Translations under genes and position numbers: made by a program
Assembly: GCA_003255025.1 (NCBI GenBank)
Contig: QANY01008278.1
Coordinates: forward strand, 310,001 to 374,000
Reading direction: 5' to 3'
Length of the DNA stretch: 64,000 nucleotides
Source: Datisca glomerata
Lineage: Eukaryota > Streptophyta > Magnoliopsida > Cucurbitales > Datiscaceae
Notes under the pieces: generated by a model
Databases searched by the model: none
What the model saw: only the letters and a program-made list of their open reading frames with translations
What the model was told of the DNA's origin: nothing
Shown here: positions 1 through 8,648 of the stretch, piece by piece
How positions within the stretch are numbered: position 1 is the first letter of the stretch
Layout: every line of letters begins with the position of its first letter

Positions 1-1539
1 ATTTATAATACGATTATAAATTAGACATTCACTAGTGAATTAATGGTACTTTAGGATCAAGAGGTAATTAGAAAGCTAAAACGGTAATTTTGACCATCTC
101 TAATTTACGAACCAATAATTGAAGGACATAACTGCATGAAATAATTATATTAATAAACTACATGAGAATACTCTGTAAATACATTTTGTAATCTCTAATT
201 GTGCAATTTCATATTTATAGTGGAGTAATAATGAAATTAATAAATAAGATAATTTAATTAAATAGTTTAATTAATAATCTAGTTTATTGGAGTTTGGTAT
301 TATATGTTCATGGTCACCAAGTCACATCTATACTATGTAGTTTATGGTGTGAATATTTTAGGACATGAGAAAATAACTGACTTTTACAAAAAAAAAAAAT
401 TATTGTGTCCAAGTACATAATTATGAGATAATTATATGTAATTAATTATTTAAATTATTTAATGTCATTTTCAGAAATTATAATTAAATAATTTTATTGA
501 TTAATTTTGTGTTGATCGATAAGTGTGATAAAATATTTGATTTATGAAATTAAATAATATTAAATCTTTATGAGATAATGATTTGATTTGGTTTATTTAA
601 TCTTTTAATTAACAGATAAGATAATTGATAGGGATGATCAGATAAGTTAACTTTTGAATTAACTAATATCTAAATATTTATCTGATTAAAATAAATAATA
701 AATTTGTAGAAATTGTCACGTGGCATGTTAGACTGTCACATGTCAAACACTGATTTTGAATCAGAGATTGACATAGATTACTTTAGTGCCGCGTGGCACT
801 GCAATGGGATCTGGCACATTGTAGTGCCTCACGACACTTCAGTGGTACTATGAACGACACTGTGACTCCTCATGGCACACTGTAGTGTCGTGTGACACTG
901 GAGTGTTGTACAATTACAGTGAGACTCACTTCAATTACACATTTATAATTAATTTATTATTTTATGTAAATTCCTAAAAAAATCTTATATGCTATTATCT
1001 AGAAAATATATTGCTATTATTTTATTGACTTTGGTATGCTAACAACACAGTTGCAATCACGGGTGAAACTCTCTAAGATTAAAAGTGAATAAACAAACTC
1101 TGTGAAGAGCTTTTAATTGTTTCTCGATCAATGTTTTATCTCACAAATTAATCATTCTCCAAAAATTTTAGATCTCATGTGCTGAGCACATCTAAAAATA
1201 AAAAAACATTCTTAACATATTCTACGTGCCCACACAAGTCATAGTACGTTTGAGGATTGGCTTGTAATATCGCAATGTGGATCTCGAAGTTTATTGTTTA
1301 TAGGATAGCAAAATCGTTGTATTGTAAGGACGCTCGATTGGACTACAAGAGGTATATTTTATGTTCACGCGTGTATTTGATTTAATATATAAATATATAA
1401 TGAATCCAATCCAAAAAAGTGTATTAAATTAAAAAAATTTCATCTTTTAGATCTGCGACGATGCGATCGTTTATCATTTTGTATGTTTTTTTTAAAACAC
1501 CACCCTGCCTTCCAACGCACGTCGCCATGAATTCTAACA
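1..1539 (+). mobile_element. Copia LTR, left end outside window (family of elements A and B)
   Basis: The sequence from base 1 matches the LTRs of elements A and B collinearly: compare 12651, 20088, 40525 and 48625, all beginning near ATTTATAATACGATTATAAA. The match runs through the palindromic array at 785-917 and ends at ATTCTAACA (1531-1539), the counterpart of ATTCCAACA at the end of the element A 3' LTR. About 0.5-0.6 kb of the LTR therefore lies to the left of the window. No primer-binding site follows, so this is either a 3' LTR of an off-window element or a solo LTR. Confidence 0.85.
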
Positions 1540-2202
1540 CATCTCTCAGGTGCCGTTTGGTACGAGCTTTCCCCTTGATAAATTTCGTGGTAAACTTATT
1601 TTCCAGCACTTTCCCATGTTTGTTACAAGTATTCTAATTTGTCATGGTAAAATTATTAAGTCTAGTTAAATAACAATCCTACATTACTTTCCCAACTCAC
1701 TTACCCATCTTACACATTTTTCAAAATAATTTTTATTTTCTCAAATCCCTATAAAAATATCATTATATATTTCAATTATTTATACATAATTTTGATATTT
1801 TATTTTTTCAAGACCAAAGCCTCACAAAAGTGTCGTAAAATATCCCGTTCTTGGATCCCATCATATCCCCATCCAGTCCTGGTGAACCAAACCGGTCTCA
1901 ATACCAAGTTTTGAGCCTGAAGGTTCGTCCAAAAACTCGTCTCAAAGTCATCTCGTGAGATTATGATATATACGTTAATTGAAATGAATAAAGTAAAAAA
2001 TTATGTTTGATTAATGATAGATAAACTCTTCATATATGCATAATATAAAATTTAAATAATTAAAATAAATGTTAATAATATCAAATATTTTTTAAAATTA
2101 AAAATTATTTCCTTCTCTAAAATAAATATTATTCATAAATTATCCATGTTTGAAAAATACTAAATTATAAAAAGAAGTCCATAACTGGATTTAAGATCTT
2201 GG
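1540..2202. other. AT-rich intergenic DNA, no gene seen
   Basis: No long reading frame or recognisable domain. A phrase of the type CCGTTTGGTA (1553-1562) and an inverted counterpart near 1885 (AACCAAACCGG) suggest a decayed terminal-inverted-repeat element, but the match is too short to annotate. Confidence 0.5.
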
Positions 2203-2361
2203 CTATCAAGCTTTGCCCATGTGGGTATGGAGTTTCAGATCTTGGCAAACACAATCTCTCTCTCTCAAAATTTCTTTTTCTCATATTAGAAAAGAGAAAG
2301 AGCATGATTTCATCGCTATGGAGTACTTATAACTCCATACCCGCATGGGCAAAGCTTATAG
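2203..2361 (+). repeat. Inverted repeat with 31-bp stem; candidate MIRNA hairpin
   Basis: Arm 2208-2232 (AAGCTTTGCCCATGTGGG and on) is complementary to 2333-2357 over 25 positions, the only difference being a T that would form a G:U wobble in RNA. Pairing extends by two bases inward (2233-2234 with 2331-2332) and, after one bulged base, four bases outward (2203-2206 with 2358-2361). The loop is 96 nt. A long near-perfect stem of this size fits a young plant MIRNA precursor or a very short foldback transposon. I do not recognise the stem as a known miRNA family. Confidence 0.55.
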
Positions 2362-2634
2362 AAAATCAAACTCAATTCATTATTTCTTTATTTTCGGTTA
2401 TTTTTATATTTTCAATAATTTGAAAATGGTGATAGGGTGAATTGGGTTTCTTTGAATTTTGTCAATATGTGTGGGAAAAACATGGAGACGAATGTATTTC
2501 CATGGACAAAAATTATGGAGATATTTTATTGTTTTCATAGCAGAAGAAGACGACACCAACATACACAAATATTGGGTTCAAATTTAGCAGTAGAAATAAA
2601 AACGAGACCAGTAAATTTCTCAAATTTCTCGCCA

Positions 2635-2859
2635 ATGCTTCATATTCTTTTACTTTTCCTTCTTGTTGCTTCTTCGATTTGTCAGGTCCACTCGTCACGA
2701 AACACCAACGATTCTCCTACAGCGAATCAAACATTCCTGTTACAGCGTGAATTAAAGAAATCAAAGATGGAAAATCTGAAATTTCACAGCGAGCTAAAAG
2801 ACGGAGAGCTACGGTGCGGTTATTATGAAGGTTTACGACGAGCTACGGGCCCGTGTTAG
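2635..2859 (+). pseudogene. N-terminal fragment resembling neprosin-domain (DUF239) secreted protein
   Basis: From the ATG at 2635 the frame begins with a hydrophobic segment, MLHILLLFLLVASSICQV, that reads as a secretory signal peptide. It is followed by a polar stretch with NQTF and RELKKSKM. Plant neprosin-domain proteins have, as I recall them, a signal peptide and then an NQTF-x-EL-K-K segment before the activation domain, so this may be the first-exon remnant of such a gene. The resemblance ends near residue 45 and the frame stops at 2859; no peptidase domain follows. An upstream in-frame ATG at 2437 exists, but the hydrophobic start favours 2635. A second small frame (2825-2881, MKVYDELRARVREEELRD then stop) overlaps its end and is unrecognised. 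Confidence 0.35.
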
Positions 2860-2967
2860 GGAGGAAGAGTTGCGCGATTAGGAGAGGGGTAGGGATTCAC
2901 GAAGAAAAGGGTTGGATATGGGCGAGTTCACAAATTTGGAAGTTAGGTTTGAGAAAAAATAAAACCC

Positions 2968-3029
2968 AAAATGACGTAGTTTTTACGGGGTTCATTTATA
3001 ATTTTAATATTTTAAAACTACGTCATTTT
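2968..3029. repeat. Short inverted repeat, 16-bp arms
   Basis: AAAATGACGTAGTTTT (2968-2983) is repeated as its reverse complement AAAACTACGTCATTTT (3014-3029) with a 30-base loop. It may be a residue of a small TIR element. The arms contain TGACGT/ACGTCA, a sequence bound by TGA/bZIP factors, but with no gene beside it a regulatory role is not supported. Confidence 0.6.
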
Positions 3030-3410
3030 ACGCTAAACTAACAGATGTATAACAGTGAATAGATGACAAGTTATTTTATGCGTCACATGAAAAGTTAAAA
3101 GTTATAAATGATAGAAATAATAGATAAAAGTTATAAATGACAACAATATCGTATTGTATTATAATATATAAATAATATTTATTAAAAATAATAAATAATT
3201 ATTAATTTAATTACTCTTAATATTTCATATAAATTTTTAAACTTTATTTAATTTTCTCAACAACTTTTCTAAATCTCATACTATAGCAAACAAGTTAATT
3301 TTAATTTCTCTATAACTTTTTAATTTAATCATATATTATTAAATATAGTTATCACAAAAAATTTTCATCTAAATTTACCATTAAAATTTTCACAACTTAA
3401 CTTTCTGAAC

Positions 3411-3608
3411 ATGAATGTTTATCTAATACCAAATGGTTTATATGCCTCTTCTTCTCGTACTCGGTCTGAACATAAACTGGCGGCATCAGAGGGAAAAGGA
3501 GGAGCTTTACCTACGCGGCGGCTTAGAAGAGGTGTACAGGTGCTCCATTTGTTGGCCAGGTTAGATTACATGTATTTTTTTGTCTTTGTAAATCCCCATC
3601 CGATTTGA
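3411..3608 (+). other. Unrecognised exon-like open stretch
   Basis: The stretch 3411-3608 is open in one frame and is richer in G+C than its surroundings. An alternative frame reads QREKEELYLRGGLEEVYRC up to a possible splice donor, CCAG|GTTAG near 3559. I cannot assign it to a family. It lies between two gene fragments (2635-2859 and 3890-4001) and could be a third captured or decayed exon. The AT-rich DNA at 3030-3410 shows nothing else. Confidence 0.2.
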
Positions 3609-3889
3609 AAGAACCCTAGCTCAAATTGATTTAGTTTCAAGTTGAAGAAGAAGAAGAGGAGGGGGATTTACATGGGGATTTATAGGGTCATTAAGTTTGC
3701 ATGTTCTCCGATTTACACCAGAGTTGAAATTTCTTTGTTCAAAATCAGTCTTAGAATTATGGAAATCTGATTAGTAATTTGTGATTGAAATGATCATCCA
3801 CCATAAATGCATGGGTCCTCCTTGCTTCTTTTTACTCTGTTACTTAGTTCGCCAATTTCTTCTTAAGTAAGGTTTAGCGGGAGACGATA

Positions 3890-4001
3890 ATGGCAGAGGA
3901 GTTTGCTCTGGATTTGGAGGAGCTTCAATCAACTTCAAAGCAGCGCTAAGAGGTCACGAATTGTCTCTCTCATTTCCTCCGAGATTCACAACCTCGAGAA
4001 G
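3890..4001 (+). pseudogene. First exon resembling plant calcyclin-binding protein (CacyBP/SIP), frameshifted
   Basis: ATG at 3890 opens MAEEFALDLEEL. The frame then shifts by one base near 3924-3929 and continues as QLQSSAKRSRIVSLISSE plus IHNLEK. The two halves together resemble the N-terminus of plant calcyclin-binding/SGS-domain proteins as I remember them (acidic LDLEEL followed by a basic A-K-R-x-R-V-x-SLISSEIRNLEK helix). These are adaptor proteins with N-terminal, CS and SGS domains acting in ubiquitin-ligase scaffolds. A GT follows at 4002, so this is a plausible exon 1. The CS and SGS domains are not visible in the next 2 kb, and without the shift the frame stops at TAA after 19 codons. 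I read it as a truncated pseudogene or transposon-captured fragment. Identity is from memory. Confidence 0.45.
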
Positions 4002-6287
4002 GTTTTGGCTCACTTTTTTTCGTTTTCATTGCGGGATTATTTTGCTGGCTGTTATAGAAAGAATTTGCAACAGTTCTCACTTTCTATTAACCTTTGGGTA
4101 TTTTTTCAACCTTTATATAGAAATTTGCTAATTTATGTGTTAACTGTTAAGAGGAATTTCAGTATTATCTTTGGAATGAGTATTGTGATATGGCCTAGTA
4201 CTGTTGTTAATATATCGATGATGTATAAATGAAAATGATTACATATACAGCAGTTTGAGAAAATGATTACATAGACGAATTTGAATATTATCTTCGGAAT
4301 GATTTTTTAATAAGAAAAAGTAAATCTTGTTTAGTCATATATTTCCCTTTGAATGGAAACAGATGAAGGACTTTACGTAATTGCTGTTTTTTTTTCAATG
4401 ATTTTGCTATCTGTTTTCTCCTTAGAATGCTTTTTGGTGGATTCGATGTTTCGTCTCATTATCTCATATCTTCTAGACAATCAAAAAACGAATCTAAGAA
4501 TGTTCTGTTCTGATTTCTCATTATTCATTTGTTTCATATTAGCTTTCTTTAGAACGATGTTTTTAGATAAGTTTTTGTCTTTCACCATACCATTGTTCTG
4601 ATGCCATACCACTTTTTAGTGTCTTTCACAAAGGAGGCTTTGATTCGGTTCTTGTGCATTCATGTAGTTTCAATTTATTTTAGAACATTGGATTGTTTAT
4701 TTATACTTTGCTGTAAGTGATTTTTGGTTGTTTCAGTTAATTTCCTTAAATGTTTTGTCCTTATCTGATCTGATCTGTTTGGTTGCTATGAAAGTGTAGG
4801 AAAATGTGAGAATCTGAAGTGACAGGAATCTCTAAGTTAACTAAGAGCTTATTCTAAGTGGAATGGATTTTGAACTTTCTCTTGTAGGATGAAAAAAACC
4901 CATGTTATTTCTTTTTGATTTCTGGGCTGATAATGACTGTGCATTAGGGTGAGTTTTTTCTTTTTTTTTCCTGTCTGAATGAGAAAAAAAGATTGATTTC
5001 TGTTCCTCATCGAGTTTTGAAGGTATTACGCATAAGAAGAAGACTAATCATTCGTGTTTTGAAGGCTAACCCAAATTCTGTAATTTCCACCGCTTTAGAT
5101 TCTGCTGTGCAGTTGGTCTTCTTCATATGCATAGTACCTTTTCATTTTTCTCAATACTTATAGCCGTTTCTTGTGTGTTTCATTTTTCTGATGCATAGTT
5201 GGTCTTCTTCTGTGTTTTTTTTATTTAACTTCAATTGTAAGAATGTTGATAAATTATACGTTTAATTGGAGGTTCAAATCCACAATGAGTGTATAATCTA
5301 CTGATCTTGAAAAAAATACCCATTAGAGATCTTTTTCGCTCATTCACTTTCCTATTGAATGAATGTTTGACTCAATGTGGATTGCTATTTGTTTTTGGTT
5401 CTGTTGGGTGTTTAGGCGCTATGGTTACTGATTTTTTAGTTTAGTTCCTATTTTTCTTGGATAATTACTGATTTTTAGTATCGTTACTATTTTTTTAGTA
5501 TAGCTGCTGATTCTTGTATAGTTACTGATTTTCTTGGATAGTTACTATTTTTTAGTATAGTTACTGACTTTCTTGGATAGTTACTGATTTTCTTGGATAG
5601 TTACTGTTTTTTGAGTAAATGATTTCTATTTGATTTGAGAAACTAATTTTTTTGAGTGATACTTTTATACGTTAGTGATACTTTTATATGTTAGTGATAC
5701 TGTTTTTTGCTGAATTCCGTGGATTTGAGTAGACTTGTAGTTACTTGGTCCCCAGCCCAATGTTGTCCAAGATTGCTTGCTTACTTAGTTACTTGTAGAT
5801 ATGCTGTTTGTCTAAGCAAACCAAAGGAAAACCTCAGAAAATAGTAGAAAATGAAGATGTATGGTTCTTATTCTCTTTCTTCTAATTTTTATATAATTTT
5901 ATCATTTATTGTTTCTAGTGATTTGGCATGTTCATATGGAAAATCATGAAAAAGTGGGTATTGTTGAGTGAGATGGGGATCAGGGTTGTCGGCCGTTGGC
6001 TTCCAACGGCAGACACAACAGTTAAGGGGATTTGGATCGTCTAGATCAGATAAAACTTTACTTGGATAAAAATTAAAAATAATTTATTTTATTTTTTAAC
6101 CTTTCATCCCAGCCGTCCAGATCTCTATGGACGGCTCAGATGCAACTTCTCTTTTGCAGTTGAAGATTGACTGCAGAGAAACCCCATCCGTGAGATGGAC
6201 GGCTATTTATTTTCTTTCTTTTAAGTTTTAAGTTTTATACAATTTTATCACTCTTTTTTAGGTTCTTTCTTGGGTTATTTGGATAAA
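4002..6287. other. T-rich intron-like or intergenic DNA
   Basis: Long T-rich stretches with scattered GT/AG sites look like plant intron sequence downstream of the exon at 3890, but no further exon could be recognised. Near 6108-6210 there are inverted phrases (AGCCGTCCAGATC and GGACGGCT) of the kind common in plant intergenic repeats. Confidence 0.4.
5420..5610. repeat. Degenerate tandem repeat, TAGTTACTGATTTTCTTGGA type
   Basis: About eight to ten imperfect units of 18-22 bp containing GTTACTGATTTT or GTTACTATTTTT follow one another, with the cleanest units at 5520-5610. It is probably a minisatellite produced by slippage in the T-rich intron-like DNA. Confidence 0.7.
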
Positions 6288-6520
6288 TGCACCATTTCCA
6301 TTTTTGTTAAGGAATTTTATACCATTTTTTTAAATTCAGAATTTTATACCCCTATCCCACTAAACCAAACAAAAGTCATTGTTCTTATTCTTCCCAAGAC
6401 ATTTACGCATTAAGTAGGATTAGATGTTCTTTTCTCTTTTCTCTTTTCTCTTCTCTCCTCTCTCTTGTTCTCCTCTATTTTGCTTCGCATCTCCTTGAGG
6501 TTTGTTCTTTCTACTTTTAG

Positions 6521-6624
6521 AGCTAAGGAAGAGGAAATTGAGAGGATGAAGTTGGAGGTTAGAGAGAAGGTTCAAGCTCAGTTAGGTCGAGTTGAAGACT
6601 AAGTGTTTGACCTTGATTTGTGAG
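6521..6624 (+). pseudogene. Captured exon resembling DUF662/RAB6-interacting golgin, left arm
   Basis: After an acceptor-like CTACTTTTAG the sequence reads AKEEEIERMKLEVREKVQ then AQLGRVE. It shifts frame near GAAGAC and continues as TKCLTLICE up to a donor-like GAG|GTACTT. This closely matches the conserved N-terminal coiled-coil block of plant DUF662 proteins as I remember it (AKEEEIE-K-EVREKVQAQLGRVEEETKRLA-IREE). Both splice sites are kept, so the piece was probably taken as genomic DNA, intron edges included, rather than as cDNA. The frameshift and lack of other exons make it non-functional. Confidence 0.6.
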
Positions 6625-7344
6625 GTACTTCTTCAAAAGATTTTAATTTTTTGTTCTTTTTGTTGAGAGAAATCGAGGTTTTGTGGGTCTCTGTTCAATT
6701 TTTCAGGAAAAAATTCATGCTTTTATTGTTTTTGAAAACCTTGGTGATTTTCTATTAGATTTGGAAAAGCTTAGTTTAGCTGAGTTTTTGTTTTGTGATT
6801 TTGTTTAAAATCTTGCATGGAAAGTTCTGTTGGCAGGGTTCAAGCGGCCACAAGGTCTGCAGTCTTCGTCAACTATTACGCTCACTGGGTAGAAATGAAT
6901 TGATATTTTCATCCCATTTCTCAAATTTTCACTTGACAAAGGAGAAAATTTTCTTAAACATGACCTCGAAAATTAAGAAGTCGATGAACAAGTCGAGGCG
7001 GGCCCTGCTTTATCCGTGCTTACTTCCCCATGGATTTCTTTCGTTGCTGGGGTTTTCGCTTTCTTTGCATTATTTATAGTGAAGAGAGAATTGAGAAATG
7101 GTGTAAGTCGTCTGCCTGGTGAAATTGGCTGCTTCACTTTCTTTAAATTGGTGTAAATTTTCAGAGTTTGTGATTTGGACTTAATAATTAAGCCTTATTC
7201 ATGATTGAAGTTTTTCTGTTTGGTTGATTTGTAACGGTAATCGTTGAACATGTGAAATTCAGATTCTCTTTGGTCGTAAAACAGGTTACTCCCATGTCTC
7301 TTTCTCCCTCTTCAATAGCTCTGTGGCAGGCCACAAGGTTTGCT

Positions 7345-7410
7345 CTGTTTCTTCGCCATTGTTTCTCTGTGTGGCCTGCTCTGTTTCTTCGCCATTGTTT
7401 CTCTGTAAAA
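7345..7410. repeat. Two-copy tandem repeat in the foldback spacer
   Basis: GCTCTGTTTCTTCGCCATTG plus TTTCTCTGT occurs twice in direct succession, separated by a few bases (GTGGCCT). The duplication lies in the non-inverted spacer between the two arms. Confidence 0.75.
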
Positions 7411-7959
7411 CCTCAGTTCCCTGCTTCTCTTTTCCCCCTTGTCAATGGATTGATAAATCACTAACAGGAGACGAGATATGAGAAGTACAAATTTGATTTT
7501 CCATCTCATTATCTCAATTATCTCTTCACTTCAAATAATGCAAAGAAAACGAAAACCCCAGCAACAAAAGAAATTCATGGGAAAGTAAGCACGGAGAAAA
7601 TAGGGTCCGCCTCGACTTGTTTATCGATTTCTTCATTTTCGAGGTCATGTTTAAACAAACTCTCCTTTGTCAAGAGAAAAATTGGGAAATGGGGTGAAAA
7701 GGTCGGTTCATTTCTACCCAATAAACGTAATAGTTGATGAAGATTGCAGACCTTGTGACCACTTGAACCCTTCAAACAGAATTTTTCATGCAAGATTATA
7801 AACAAAAACTAAGCTAAACTAAACTTTTCCCAATCTGATAGAAAAATCACCAAGGTTTTCAAAAACAATAAAATCATGAATTTTTCTCAGAAAATTGAAC
7901 AGAGACCCACAAAACCTTGATTTCAATCAACAAAAAATTAAAATCTTTTGAAGAAATAC

Positions 7960-8057
7960 CTCACGAATCAAGGTCAAACGCTTAGTTTCTTCCCCAATTG
8001 AGCTTGAACCTTCTCTCTAACCTCCATTTTTCATCCTCTCAATTTCCTCTTCCTTAA
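7960..8057 (-). pseudogene. Captured exon resembling DUF662, right arm copy, cut by mitochondrial DNA
   Basis: On the minus strand this is the second copy of the exon at 6521-6624. It reads KMEVREKVQAQLG then, after a small deletion, ETKRLTLIRE with a donor-like GAG|GTATTT at 7959. This copy preserves ETKRLTLIRE better than the left arm, while the left arm keeps GRVE, so the two decayed independently. The 5' end of the exon is separated from its acceptor side by the mitochondrial insert that begins near 8058. Confidence 0.6.
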
Positions 8058-8430
8058 AGTAGCCCTATGTTCGGATCTGACAATATCATACTATAATCAA
8101 AAGGTACAACGGCCCGAGCGACCAGACTTAACATAAATGTAGTCACTGGAGTCATTCTAAAAAGGGAGAAATTAGCACTACTTGGTGAAATAGGTTCTTT
8201 TAGAATCAATTTCAAACCATCTGCTAGAGCAGTTTTGGCTCTTATATATCCATAGTTGGGATTCGTCGTTTCTTCGTGGTCGTAACAATCACTTCAAGCG
8301 GTGGAAATAACAAAAGATGTGCTCCAAGTCCTTGGGCTGTTGAACAGAATTCAACCACATTGGAATGGATGGTACAAAGTCCTCCAGCTTTTCATACTTT
8401 TGGAGAACTTCCAGCTATGAAGGAGACGAA
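8058..8430 (+). pseudogene. cox1: Nuclear mitochondrial insert (NUMT) with 3' end of cox1
   Basis: From 8228 to about 8429 one frame reads [48 protein letters not shown] and [17 protein letters not shown]. This is the C-terminal end of plant mitochondrial cytochrome c oxidase subunit I. The left arm of the foldback lacks it: its complement runs from CCTTAGCTC directly into AAAGTAGAAAG, so the insert is bounded near 8058 and 8430. The first roughly 165 bp (8060-8225) are not cox1 and I could not assign them; they may be other mitochondrial DNA joined before insertion. It is a fragment without a start, so it makes no oxidase subunit. Confidence 0.85.
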
Positions 8431-8648
8431 AAGTAGAAAGAGCATATCTCAAGGAGTAGTGAAGCAAAAAAAGGAGAGAAGAGAAAGAAATGTCTAATCC
8501 TACTTAATGTGTAAATGTCTTGGGATGTGTAAATGTCTTGGGAAGAGCAAGAACAATGATTTTTGTTTGATTTAATAGGATGGAGATATAAAATTCCGAA
8601 GTTTAAAAAATGGGTATAATATTCCTTGGTAAAAATGGAAATGGTGCA

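Larger units (their letters stand above)
6288..8648. mobile_element. Foldback element with long inverted arms carrying gene fragments
   Basis: The left arm (6288 to about 7099) reappears as its reverse complement in the right arm (about 7512-8648). The outer boundary is TGCACCATTTCCATTTTTG on the left and its complement ending at 8648 on the right; the inner boundary is near GAAGAGAGAATTGAGA. The right arm is longer mainly because of a roughly 370-bp mitochondrial insert at about 8058-8430. The spacer (about 7100-7511) holds a partial tandem duplication. No clear target duplication was found at the outer ends. Long arms plus captured exons fit a Pack-type or foldback DNA transposon, but no transposase is present, so the superfamily is open. 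Confidence 0.75.

Noticed and set aside
1548..1905. Possible TIR element with GGTGCCGTTTGGTAC and a mirrored ACCAAACCGG
   Set aside because: Only about 10-12 bases agree in the inverted sense and no target duplication was seen; too weak to call.
8058..8227. Coding stretch reading [16 protein letters not shown], considered as another mitochondrial gene
   Set aside because: I could not match it to any mitochondrial protein I know, so only the cox1 part is named.
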